NCBI GenBank assembly: GCA_949592205.1
Contig: CATIUR010000004.1
Coordinates: forward strand, 71,335,837 to 71,399,836
DNA: 64,000 nucleotides
Origin: Helichrysum umbraculigerum
Lineage: Eukaryota; Streptophyta; Magnoliopsida; Asterales; Asteraceae
Reading direction: 5' to 3'
Shown: positions 44,622 through 54,546 of the stretch, piece after piece
Layout of the letters: each line of letters opens with the position of its first letter
Numbering within the stretch: position 1 is the first letter of the stretch
Program-made: the position numbers and the translations under genes
The notes under the pieces: generated by a model
What the model was told of the DNA's origin: nothing
The model's database searches: none
What the model saw: only the letters and a program-made list of their open reading frames with translations

Positions 44622-47210
44622 TTTTTTGGGTAAAGGGCAAAGAATTACCCGGCAAATATATTCCCAAAAGCATTGAAGTACAAAGGATGCAATTGAATCT
44701 CATATCACAGCCCGTTACATAGGCGATTAAGACTATATAACAAGGACACAGCCACTACACACTATTTGACTCAATATAAATCAAACATAGACCACATTTG
44801 ACTCAAAGACATCAAAACACAAACCCACAAACCAACAATTGACTCAACAAAAGACATCAAAAGGCAACCATGCTCCTCATTTCTTTTTTCCACTCTGCCG
44901 ATCATGAAGACTCATGTAATCCGCCATTTCATTGTCTGCATAATCAAAAACATCATCTTCATCTTCCTCATCATCCATATAGGGATTATCCGCATCAGTA
45001 TTGTAAGCATCTTTCCATTGGGAATACAAACTAGTCTTTTCAGTACTTTTCTCTTCGGATGCAACTTTCTTCCCACGATCATCTTTCTTTACATCCAGCT
45101 GTTCGCTAGATGTAGCCATACTATCCATTTTATTTAAGGCCTCAAAAGAGTTAGATGTTTTTGTCATATTATCCTCATTTGTCTTCTTTTTAGGAACAAA
45201 CACCTGTTTAGTAGGTGCTACAGCCACTTTCTTTGGGTTACCAACCACAAGACCACGAAATGGCTTTCTTGGAGCTTGAAATCCATCAAAATCTTTCTTA
45301 TTCTTCCCCTCAACCCCCTTAGCAACGTTTTGCTTAGCACCACCATTCGTGACACCTTGTTTCTCCAAAGTAACAGGAGCAAGCTTTGGACAATGATCCC
45401 TAGAATGCCCAAAAACCTTACAATTATTACATCTTGGTGGTTTCCATTCATACTCAACACGAACATGATATAAAGTTTTTCCATTAGCTTCAAGCTTCGG
45501 AATCGCCACCACAACATTCTCCTTCGGTTCCATACCCGAATCAACTTCCACCATAGCACGAGCAAAATTCGGACGCCCCCATGACTCCATACACATAGTA
45601 CTAGTATATGAATCCAACATTAAAGGAGTTCCAACTTGCGTAGCAATAGCACTTAATCCCACTTCATTAAACGCCAAAAGAGGAACATTATGTAATTTTA
45701 TCCACACCGGGACCTTTGACAGATCTTCTTTAGCCAAATCAGCGTCCGTAGTCCATCTCCTTAAAATTATAGGAACCAATCTAATCATCCACGGACCTCC
45801 TTGAATAACCTCATTCATACCTTGTTCAGAATTAAATTTGAAGAAAAAGATTCCATTTGCATGCATCATTACCTTCTCTAGACCAAACTTCCTCCAAACA
45901 TTCATAACATAATTTTGCACAACCGGAAACACTAGTCTTTTACCAATAAAGTAACCGTAAAGAGTATGTGAATACTTTTTACTAGCTTTCTTAACAACCT
46001 CCACAGGAATTTCAACTTCACCAGTCGGAGATGCCAAATTTAAAGTACAAAATTTTACCTTCCTTTTAGTATTAACATCCACAGCTTGGGCATAGGATTT
46101 AATATTTGGAGGACCATCATTAACAGGATGAACAGGAACAGTTGCAGCCTCCAATCTATCCAACCCACGCTCACCAAAGAAGATACCACCGTCATCAGGT
46201 TTACCCCGATCACTACCAGAATTATTACTAGGTTGACGAACATCAGCACTAGTACGATTACCATTAGGATCTTCCTCATCACTAACATCAGTATCATAAG
46301 CCATATCCATGTTTGATGTCTCCTGCGAATCAAGTATATCACCTTTGTCATTACCCGGAACAGAAGCAACAGGGTCAGAAAAAGATGATCGATTAACTTC
46401 CTTATTCTCAGTAGCTTGCGAACTAGGGATTTTATGCAGGACTAAGTCCTCAACCTGGTCGGCAGCTATATAGGCAGAAACATCATCATTACCCGCATCA
46501 GGTAATACACTCGAAGCACCACCAGATTTAGCGTGCAGATCAACCCTCGTTGGTTTACTTGGGGCATACGAACTAAGATTAACATCTACATAACTTGCAG
46601 CCGAAGGCTTCAGAACTTTAGATTTATCTTGCGGCGCTTTAAACCTATCAAGTCGGGCACCAACGACATCCAGTAACGAATCAAACCCATGAGCAGTGTT
46701 ACCACTTGAATGCAGATCAGACGCATATTCGTAAGACTTAGGATTTTCCAATCCTTCCTTCTGTGCATTAGGGTTTACACTCCCACCCGTAACCATCTTG
46801 GGCGCATCATCTTTCATCAAAATAGGATATGAAACCCTAGCCGCATCACCTTTCTGCATATTAAGAATCTCATTCGTATTCGAAACTAAAGAATCTGACT
46901 CATGGCCCTCAGCAATCATCTTAGACACATGATCAGAATCAGATGAGACAGAAGAACCAGAAACAGACGCAGAAGATCTTTTCTTCTTGTTTTTCTTATT
47001 CGCCGAATTAGTCATCTCTCTAGAAAACAATACAAACCCTTAAAAAACCACAAGAACGTAAGAATAATATAATTTAGGTATAAAGAACACGAAAATCAGA
47101 TTAAAACTTGCATAGCATGAACAGATCAATCGATGATTAAAGCTCCATGGATGAAACCCTAATCGTTTTTTTTAAAGAGAGAAAAATCGGCCTTTTACAA
47201 ACTTACCGAC
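44622..47210 (-). mobile_element. LINE-type insertion J carrying ORF1 only
   Basis: A minus-strand insertion between two exact 16-bp copies of atttagtgtgattatt (44606-44621 and 47211-47226). On minus it begins GTCGGTAAGTTTG, has a ~195-nt leader, one ORF and a ~250-nt tail ending CCTTTACCC plus a short A-run. Long TSDs and a 3' A-run are the signs of target-primed reverse transcription. There is no endonuclease or reverse transcriptase ORF. It must have been mobilised in trans, or it is a retrocopy of an ORF1-like gene. Confidence 0.9.
44877..47015 (-). CDS. LINE ORF1-type protein (DUF4283 and CCHC zinc knuckle)
   Basis: The protein is 712 aa from the ATG at 47015 (MTNSANKKNKKKRSS). The first ~300 residues are low-complexity, Ser/Asp-rich, with a basic start. 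About 320-475 form the DUF4283 region: KFCTLNLASPTGEVEIPVE, YGYFIGKRLVFPVVQNYV, FKFNSEQGMNEVIQGGPWM and RWTTDADLAKEDLSKVPVW. A zinc knuckle CNNCKVFGHSRDHC follows at 529-542. The C-terminal ~170 residues are basic, then very acidic (YMDDEEDEDDVFDYADN). In plant L1-type elements this architecture belongs to ORF1, an RNA-binding protein. The frame is fully open and the element's TSD is perfect, so the insertion is young. No ORF2 follows. A related stand-alone host DUF4283 gene copied into place is the alternative. Confidence 0.85.
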   Translation of the reverse strand: MTNSANKKNKKKRSSASVSGSSVSSDSDHVSKMIAEGHESDSLVSNTNEILNMQKGDAARVSYPILMKDDAPKMVTGGSVNPNAQKEGLENPKSYEYASDLHSSGNTAHGFDSLLDVVGARLDRFKAPQDKSKVLKPSAASYVDVNLSSYAPSKPTRVDLHAKSGGASSVLPDAGNDDVSAYIAADQVEDLVLHKIPSSQATENKEVNRSSFSDPVASVPGNDKGDILDSQETSNMDMAYDTDVSDEEDPNGNRTSADVRQPSNNSGSDRGKPDDGGIFFGERGLDRLEAATVPVHPVNDGPPNIKSYAQAVDVNTKRKVKFCTLNLASPTGEVEIPVEVVKKASKKYSHTLYGYFIGKRLVFPVVQNYVMNVWRKFGLEKVMMHANGIFFFKFNSEQGMNEVIQGGPWMIRLVPIILRRWTTDADLAKEDLSKVPVWIKLHNVPLLAFNEVGLSAIATQVGTPLMLDSYTSTMCMESWGRPNFARAMVEVDSGMEPKENVVVAIPKLEANGKTLYHVRVEYEWKPPRCNNCKVFGHSRDHCPKLAPVTLEKQGVTNGGAKQNVAKGVEGKNKKDFDGFQAPRKPFRGLVVGNPKKVAVAPTKQVFVPKKKTNEDNMTKTSNSFEALNKMDSMATSSEQLDVKKDDRGKKVASEEKSTEKTSLYSQWKDAYNTDADNPYMDDEEDEDDVFDYADNEMADYMSLHDRQSGKKK

Positions 47211-47604
47211 ATTTAGTGTGATTATTAGGATAGAGTGTAAGAGAAGAGGTGTTTAAGCTATGTGAACTATGTGTTAGATATCATGATTAGAAGAGATAAT
47301 AGAGGGAGTAGGAGTAATAGATTGGTATATGGTGATATGTATTTCACTCATTATGTGAAACCAATATGTAGGGAGTATATGATTAAGAGCTTGTAGAGTT
47401 AATGTTGATAATGTATTTGGTGTTAGAGAATAGTAATAATGCGTTTGAGTAGAACTAAGTAATATATGCGTTTATGTATGACCAGTGGACTAAGTGAAGT
47501 GTTTTAAGGATGATTAAGTGTTTGTGCATGAGTAAAGATAGTGTTAAGATTGAGTAGTACGGGTGTCATTCGCGAGGACACGAATGAAATAAGTGGGGGA
47601 GAGT
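47211..47604 (+). other. Right core and PPT of element D
   Basis: Starts with the second LINE target duplication (47211-47226). It is non-coding and ends AAGTGGGGGAGAGT (47591-47604), the PPT, directly before the 3' LTR. Confidence 0.85.
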
Positions 47605-50600
47605 TGTAACACCGCAAAAATATAAAGGTTTTATTTTAGTGCACGAGGGTATATTTATTTTGAAGAGGTGTTATATAAATAATACGAAATAATAGAATAC
47701 GAGAATGGTTTTCTAGTTCCAGACAATAGGGTTTATAAAGGGGATGAAGCTACCAGATATGTATGTACGTTTTAATTCTATTTCTTTCTAAAACATTCCA
47801 ACACTCCCCTGAGATGGAGAAAATATGCAGGAAGCAAACCAAACCCCAAATTCAACTTCTAATCTTCAAATTAAGCCTTAGGAATTCGAATTCAGCTTCT
47901 TTTGATCATCTCTATCATGTTGTAAGTGAATTTCTTCTATGATTATAGCCTAGGGTTTAAGTTTCATGGTTTTTCATGGGGTTTTGATGGGTTTTGATAA
48001 ATTGAGGGTTTTAGACCGAAATTGAAGTTATAAATTGATTGAATTAGTGCTAGTAAGTGTTTTTACGATTGTTGGTAATCATTTAACCTAGTGAGAGTGA
48101 TGAAATTATGATTAGTGTTCTTGAGCAAATTTAGGGTTTATGTCAAAGTGTTATAAAATGATGATATAAGCTTAAAGAGGTGATTTATGAGGTTAATAGA
48201 GTATGATTATAAAAATAAAGTATGAATTAAAGTAGTGAAATATGATAAGTGGAATAATTATGAGTGATGATTATGATGATTCATATGAATTCATGAAGTG
48301 AGTTTAAATATGATTAGTGAGGTGGTTTGGTGTAATTGATTTAAAGAATTAAAACATGTGAAATCAAAGTGGGGGAGGGAGTTAATATGATTAATAGTTA
48401 AGCTAAAGATGATTAAGTGTATATGTTGTCATGTATGATGATGTAGGTGTTAAAGACATGGAGTGCTTTCATTGGTGAAATCGTTGTCTAAGAGACTGTG
48501 GTGAGTGATACGGGGGTTAAACAGGTGATGTGATTGTGTAGTACCGAATAGCTTGCGGGCTAGAGGTTTACACAATCAAGGAATAAGTTATTTGTTTATG
48601 TTTGTTTAATTATGTTTATTAACTAATTTAGTTGTTGTGTTAAATTTCTTAAATGTTATGTGATTACTTGATACTTGGTAAGAAAAGTGGTGATTATCTC
48701 ATTAGCTTGATGTTAGTCAAGTAATGAGATTGTCACTAGCTTAATGGTAAAGGAAAAGAATTGATAGTGTATGATTCGATTGTGTTGGATCCGGATTGCT
48801 TCCGAGCAAGAAGCTACACAATCGGGTGGAAGATGACTTGTTGATATATGTGGATTAAATAGTGATTAACAGTGTATGAATTGATTGTATGTGTTTCCGG
48901 ATAGCTTCCGAGCTAGAGGATCATACAATAAAGTAGAAGTTACTTGTCATACGTTTTATTTCTTATGTGTGTATTTAAGATTATGTTAAAAGTTGTTGTT
49001 GCTAAGTGCTTTGATTTTTAGTTGTTGAAATATGTGGAATGAGAATATATACAGAGATTCAATGGTGATCAGAGAGCTAACTACGGTTAGCATAGTGTTC
49101 AGTGTTCAGAGCTTAGTGATTTTGTGTTTATGTATTTGTGTTGATATGTGTCAAGTGTTATGTGGATTGCTTGTTTAATTGCTTGTGTACTCACTAAGCA
49201 GTTGTGCTTACCCGTTTCAGTGTTTATGTTGTAGGTTGATGTTTTGCTAGCGACACGTGGATAGAAAGTTTATGCGAAGTTAGTCACGTAGATATGGAGC
49301 ATGCTTGTGGTTAGAATATGCTTCCTTCTTTTAAATTGTTGTTTTGATGATCAATTGTGTAAATCGCCCAATTATGATTTTAAAGAGTAAAATGTATAAC
49401 GATTGATGTAGTTATGTTTTAAATGGTCAAAACATGTTGTATGTTGGATTAGGGAAGTGATTGGTGTTAAATATGGTTGTTTTGGTTAAACGGGTTGATA
49501 GTGTCAAAATGGGTCAAATATGTAGTTGTGTGTGAAAAGAATTGTTTAGATCTTAAATGAAAGTGAATCAATGGTCAAATGTGTTCTCTAAGTTTGTTTT
49601 GATGTATCAATTAAGTTTTCAAAATGTCTTGACCAGATTTGCTATGGTCTGAGTTTTGGTATGTAAGGTGGAAGAGGTCAAAATAGTCGAAATTAACCCA
49701 TACGTCCAGATTTGTAGTTTTTGAGAAATTTGAAAAAGTGTCTGAAGTGAAAGTTAGATAATGTTATTGTGGACACGTGTATTAAATTTCAGGTCATAAC
49801 TCTCACCTAGTTAAAAGTTATGCTTGCTTGAATGTCGGTAGTTTTAAAGAAATATGGTAGTTTTGAGGGTAGCGTTGAGGGCAATGTGGCAGTTTTGAGG
49901 GTAGTTTTGAGGGCAAAGAGGCAGTTTTGAGAGGAAAGTGTAAAAATGAAAAACATTCATTTTGTTACAGTAAAGGTGTCTGCAAAATTTGGTTGTCTAA
50001 TTGTTAACGAGCAAAAAGTTGTGCATGTTTAAAAAGGGCAGTTTTAAAAAAAAGGCAGTTTTGAAAATGAGTAGTTTTGTCCAGATTGTATGTTGGGCAG
50101 TTAACTTGCGTAGTCTTGCGTACGTATTCACGTGTTGGAATCAATGTTCTCGGGTTGGCTTCGGGTTTGACCGTGGTACATATGATTCAAAGATATGCCC
50201 ATGACATAATAATACAAAGTCCATTTATCCTATTCGGTCACACGCAAAGGCCGGTCGAAAATAGTTTGGTATAATTTCGTAAGAGAGAAAAGTTAGTTAT
50301 ATTAGACATTTGTTAATGGTCTAAAAGAATTAACTATGTTGAGGTTAGTTTATTTAATTAGTTATATTCATATAACTAGTAATAAATTAAACATAGTGGA
50401 ATACATGCATTGGTCTTTTGAATTACAAGAATGCATGTCTTGAAAAATGAGATTCTCTTGAATCTTACTTAACACACTACCTCACCAATACTCTCTAACA
50501 TCTAACACACTCATTCCACTCTTTTACTTCCCTTTCCCACGTTTTTCTCTCAAGAGAAAAACCTCAAAAACAGTCCATAAAATCTGCTCAAGATCGTCAC

Positions 50601-51052
50601 GCAAAATCAGTCCGAAATCTCAAGTCTTTGAGGGTTTCGGATACCGTACACACATAGTTGTGGTGTTACGTTTTCGTGAAGATAAAGAGGTGTTAAATGG
50701 GCTGTTTTGGTGGAGGCTAGAGGCTGGAATCGGTGACCGGAAACATACCATTCGAGATCGGAACTTTGGGTGTCTCCCCGATAGAGAGGTTCTCGTTTGA
50801 ACCTAAAACCGTATCGATCGGAATCACGCTTCAAGGGTATGATTCTTGTTCTAATCTCTCTAGTAGCTATTGTTTTGTGCATGTCGATTATATGAAGGAG
50901 TTCGGGTTTTAAATCTCGTTTTGTAACCCGTGTTTTCCGCTGCGCGTTCGCCCCGAACTCCGACATCACGTGTTATATTTTAGTTGAGTGTCGGGACCTA
51001 AACAAGTGTATATGTAAAAAAAAAAAAAATTCTCGAGTTTTGAGGCGTTTCA
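47605..51052 (+). repeat. 3' LTR of element D, with solo LTR H inside
   Basis: TGTAACACCGC to GAGGCGTTTCA. Without H and its duplicated target it is about 2610 bp, close to the 2620 bp of the 5' LTR. Differences between the two are sparse, so D inserted recently, though it looks older than element A. Confidence 0.9.
50133..50965 (+). mobile_element. Small solo LTR H (Copia-like) with TSD tcacg
   Basis: 833 bp from TGTTGGAATCAATG to CTCCGACA, flanked by tcacg (50128-50132 and 50966-50970). The 5' LTR of D shows the empty site at about 44040. The ends form a short imperfect inverted repeat (TGTTGGA / TCCGACA). No coding region; size and ends suit a Copia LTR. The strand is not certain because the ends are symmetrical. 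Confidence 0.85.
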
Positions 51053-51057
51053 CTGAG

Positions 51058-51256
51058 CCGATCTAGTATGTTGCTCCTGCAAGTACAACTGTTGTACTTT
51101 CCTTAATTTTAACACCTCATCCTCTAATTGCAACTGATAATCATCCTGATTTGCATTAGAAGTACCAGTTTGCCCATGATTGTCATTTTGCGTTTCTGGA
51201 AGTGGAAGCTCATTTCTAGAAGCATTATTGGGAGTCGGGTTCTCGTTATCTGCAAT
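51058..51256 (-). pseudogene. gag: gag N-terminus of element C, start codon lost
   Basis: On minus the frame reads ADNENPTPNNASR, then a glutamine-rich helix (DDYQLQLEDEVLKLRKVQ) to HTRSAQ, where element D cuts it. In element A the codon before ADNE is ATG; here it is ATT (51254-51256), so the initiator is gone. The frame continues across element D into 41506. Confidence 0.8.
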
Positions 51257-51435
51257 TCCTGTACTCAAAACAATAACTCACAACTTGTAAATCGTTAGTA
51301 TCACCTATATTAACCATCAACCCCCCATTCAATAGCTAATCCCACTAACCGGAATGTTTGACTTATACCAACTAGATTTGGGATTGAACATTTGCAATTG
51401 CCCAATTCACCCAAACCTATGCTCTGATACCAACT
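51257..51435 (-). other. Leader and PBS of element C
   Basis: On minus, GTTGGTATCAGAGCATAG (TGGTATCAGAGC at 51421-51432) follows the LTR end, a perfect initiator tRNA-Met type PBS. Confidence 0.85.
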
Positions 51436-52229
51436 TATAACACCCGACATTTTAAAACAACATATTTTATAATATAATCCATGTGGAAGCGTTGTCCCAA
51501 AACATATTTACTTTAACTAAACGTTTATCGATTCTCAAAACATAATACTTATACTAAATAATTACATAACCATATTAACAAGACCGGGTGTTATGAGAAC
51601 TATTCAAAACATAATATCAACAAAAAGTCAGAGCGCGCGATATCCTAGTCAAACATCCAGTCAACCACCATATCCCGATCTACCTCAAAAGCTAACCAAA
51701 AATCTGCAAAAGATTCAACAACGAGGGATTAGCTTACGCTAAGTGAATGTAACCGTAACCGACGGTTCAATCCAATCATAACAAGTTTTTACAACAACTA
51801 AACTTAATCACATAAACACATAAGTCAAGAGGACCGGCGGTTCCTGGTATACTATCACAGAAACCCACAATCACTGGTATACTATCACAGTGATCTACCG
51901 ATAGCTTGAGTACTACCTTCACTGACATAAGTACATCCTCAACTATGTGTATCGGAAGACCCAAACAGCTACACAGTAGTAAACAAGCCCAACCATTGTT
52001 GACCTCCGAATCAACTCACATAGTCACATAAAAGCATAATCATCATGTAGTTATGGAATAGCAACCGAACAACTGATATAATCAATCAACTATAGCAAAC
52101 CAATCACATATCCAAGAACTAAACAAATGGAATTAACAACAACAATATCTATAATTAATCATAACCAAAACTACCATGATTTACCTGTTGTAACCGAACC
52201 CGTTACAACTGGGTTGAACCGAGGATTAC
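51436..52229 (-). repeat. 5' LTR of element C, 3' portion only
   Basis: TATAACACCCGACA onward matches 7923-8317 and 11018-11430 of the other C LTR across the point where E is absent. It ends at GAGGATTAC (52229), where LTR F' begins. The remaining part of this LTR is not seen again in the window. Confidence 0.85.
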
Positions 52230-54546
52230 TGATATCGCGTAAAAAGTCACATTTTTACTACCGATATCTCTCTCATTCTGGAACGATTCTTGCCATATTA
52301 ACTCAAAACCATTACAAATCAGTAGTATTATGCCAAGATGGTCAAAACAAGGTTGCACGATGAAAATCAAGTAAATCGGATGAAAAACGAAGATTCTACA
52401 CATGTTTGAAGATTCAAGGCATCAAAACGAGACTTCAAGGCAAAAGTGACCATCACCAACATCTATCTTACCTGAGATGTTTATTTTCAAATTACGAATC
52501 TAACAGAAAAGGAATCAACAAAAACGGACGAAGAATGAAGATTTTACGTACGCCGGAAGATCCAAACGATTCGTACAGCACATCTGAAGTTCATAGATGA
52601 ATTCTTGGGATATCTTTACATCAAAGTCTTCGTTTTTAAATTACGAATCCAACAAAAAAAATCAACACAAACGGACGCATAACGAAGAAGATACGCACAA
52701 AACGAGCAACGAAGCAACGGGCGACGACCGGGGCTGGTGGCAGCCAGCCGCCGCCGGCCAGCCGCCGGCCCCCAGCCACCAGGCCGCCGGCGCCCGGCAT
52801 CCACCCATCCGGATTTCACTTTTTGGTCCTTTCGTGTACCCGGTGCTTGACCTTTATGCAACTTTATGTACCTCAGACCACTATATGCGCGTACCTCGGA
52901 CCACTATATGCGCGTACCTCGTGCCACTATATGCGCGTACCTTTTGCTATTGTGAGCTTTTATTTGCTAACATGCCCCAAAGTTCTCCTATAAATAGGAG
53001 GCTTAAGGCTCATTTGAAAGACACACCTCCGCACCTTCCATCCTTGGAAAAAGACATTTTCTTTCTATAGCTTCTAGCTTTTCATTCTTTGTTTATTTTC
53101 TTGCTTTAAAGTAGTATTAGGCTAGTTAGAATAGAAGCAAGGAACGGTTTGTATTTCTCGGTGAGGAAAGCAATTGTAATATGTGGAGTACGCTTGGAGC
53201 AACTCTTATTAATTCAAGTCTATTCCTTCTAACATATTAATCTCGGTTATTTCTATCCTTATCTATCTTAATTAAATATGTTTACTTTAATTATGCTAGA
53301 GATCGTTTATGCCATGATTAGCGAGTAGATTACTATTGTATTTGTTGTGATGTAGTTAGCGTACATAGTTGTGGGATGACTTTAAATGTGTCATGAAATA
53401 ATATGACGGCCCCTATTCGACTGTTTACTTGGTATAGTGCTGGAAATGCTTTCGAGCAAAGTACAAACACATGGAAGCCGGTAACGACCGAAGGTAGTTG
53501 TATTATGGATTGACACTATTAAAATAGGAAACTTTATGAACGGACTTATTTTACGATTTTAAACCTAAAACTTATATTCGCCTTTCGATTAACAAACGTG
53601 ATTGTAACCTTGTAAAGAGGAGTCGCGAACCTTAATACTTGGTCAATAGTTATCTGTGTAAAAACTATGATTTTAATTGTGATGTCATGCAAGCTTCATA
53701 AAATGCAATGTGATTACGTGGAATTGCCATGAGTATTGTACACCTATAATCACAATGTACTTATTATGTAAACATTGCGGAGCAATTAAACCACAATGGA
53801 AACATCGGTAACGATTAAATACATTGTGGATTACCATAGCATTTTCTGACATGGTCTAGGTTTAACTTTATGCAAAAAGCCGCCAGCATTTTAATTAACG
53901 TTTTAATTAGATTAGTTAGTTTAGATTAGATTAGATTAGGTAGGCTATAGGCTAAATAACCATTTACGAAAACCTAGGGATTTGTTAATTGTATTGAGAA
54001 AGGAAAGTTTAAAATCCACTTTAAAACGATACTTTTCCTTAACCTATGAAATCTAAAGTAAGGTACGCAAGAAGCCTCAACACCTTTCTTCGCTTACCAC
54101 GCTTAAGCTTCATTATTTGGAATTGATCAACTAAGTCCGAACATATTTGCTGAAGATAGTTGTTTGTTGGATTTATAGTCTTCATGGTATTAAGAACGGT
54201 TAGACTTGTTGTTGACTTGCTACTCTATTCCTTCGCCCACGAGCAAATGCGTTCGACAATAAGGGCCACTGACTCCCTCATAGGAGAATGTGGAGAGTTG
54301 AGCATTGTCTGTCTGATCAGAATCATGACACCTCGGTTCCTCGTGACATATTAGTTGATAACCGACTAATAGGGATTCTATTGGTTATACCATGGACTAT
54401 CAAATCTACTGAACTTCCCAAATTCAGTAAACGTTTTCCCCAAAAGTCATCATCCCACATTATAAGCTAATGAACTCACAACAAATAATTCCTTTTATTA
54501 TCTGATTTATCATTAACTTTTATTCGCTTTATTTAGTTTACTTAGT
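52230..54546 (+). repeat. LTR F' (Athila/Tat-like), truncated on the right
   Basis: Begins TGATATCGCGTAAAAAG, the same start as F2 at 57285. TATA box CTATAAATAGG is at 52988-52998. Upstream are a GCCGCCGGC word cluster (52729-52801) and three direct copies of CCACTATATGCGCGTACCT (about 52880-52940). The sequence is cut at 54546 by LTR F. The frame at 52597-53070 runs through repeats and is not a gene. Confidence 0.75.
52729..52801 (+). repeat. GCCGCCGGC word cluster in F'
   Basis: Several CAGCCGCCGGC and GGCCGCCGGC words lie about 190 bp upstream of the TATA box. F2 has a shorter relative at 57797-57840. The core word is like that of element A, but in a different position of an unrelated LTR. 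Confidence 0.7.

Larger units (their letters stand above)
41507..51052 (+). mobile_element. Element D, non-autonomous large-LTR element with TSD ctgag
   Basis: Two long LTRs (41507-44126 and 47605-51052) flank PBS, a non-coding core and PPT. The target duplication ctgag is at 41502-41506 and 51053-51057, inside gag of element C. Without LINE J the core is only about 0.87 kb and has no gag or pol trace. It fits the LARD type (large retrotransposon derivative), which moves with proteins from other elements. The orientation is +, opposite to its host element C. Confidence 0.92.

Noticed and set aside
50133..50965. DNA transposon with a 9-bp duplication (Mutator type)
   Set aside because: TCACGTGTT on both sides also fits a 5-bp TSD tcacg plus the TGTT start of an LTR and the empty site; the TG...CA ends support a solo LTR.
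52597..53070. 157-codon frame rich in Pro/Ala
   Set aside because: It runs through the GCCGCCGGC words and a 3-fold direct repeat upstream of the F' TATA box; low-complexity translation of an LTR promoter.
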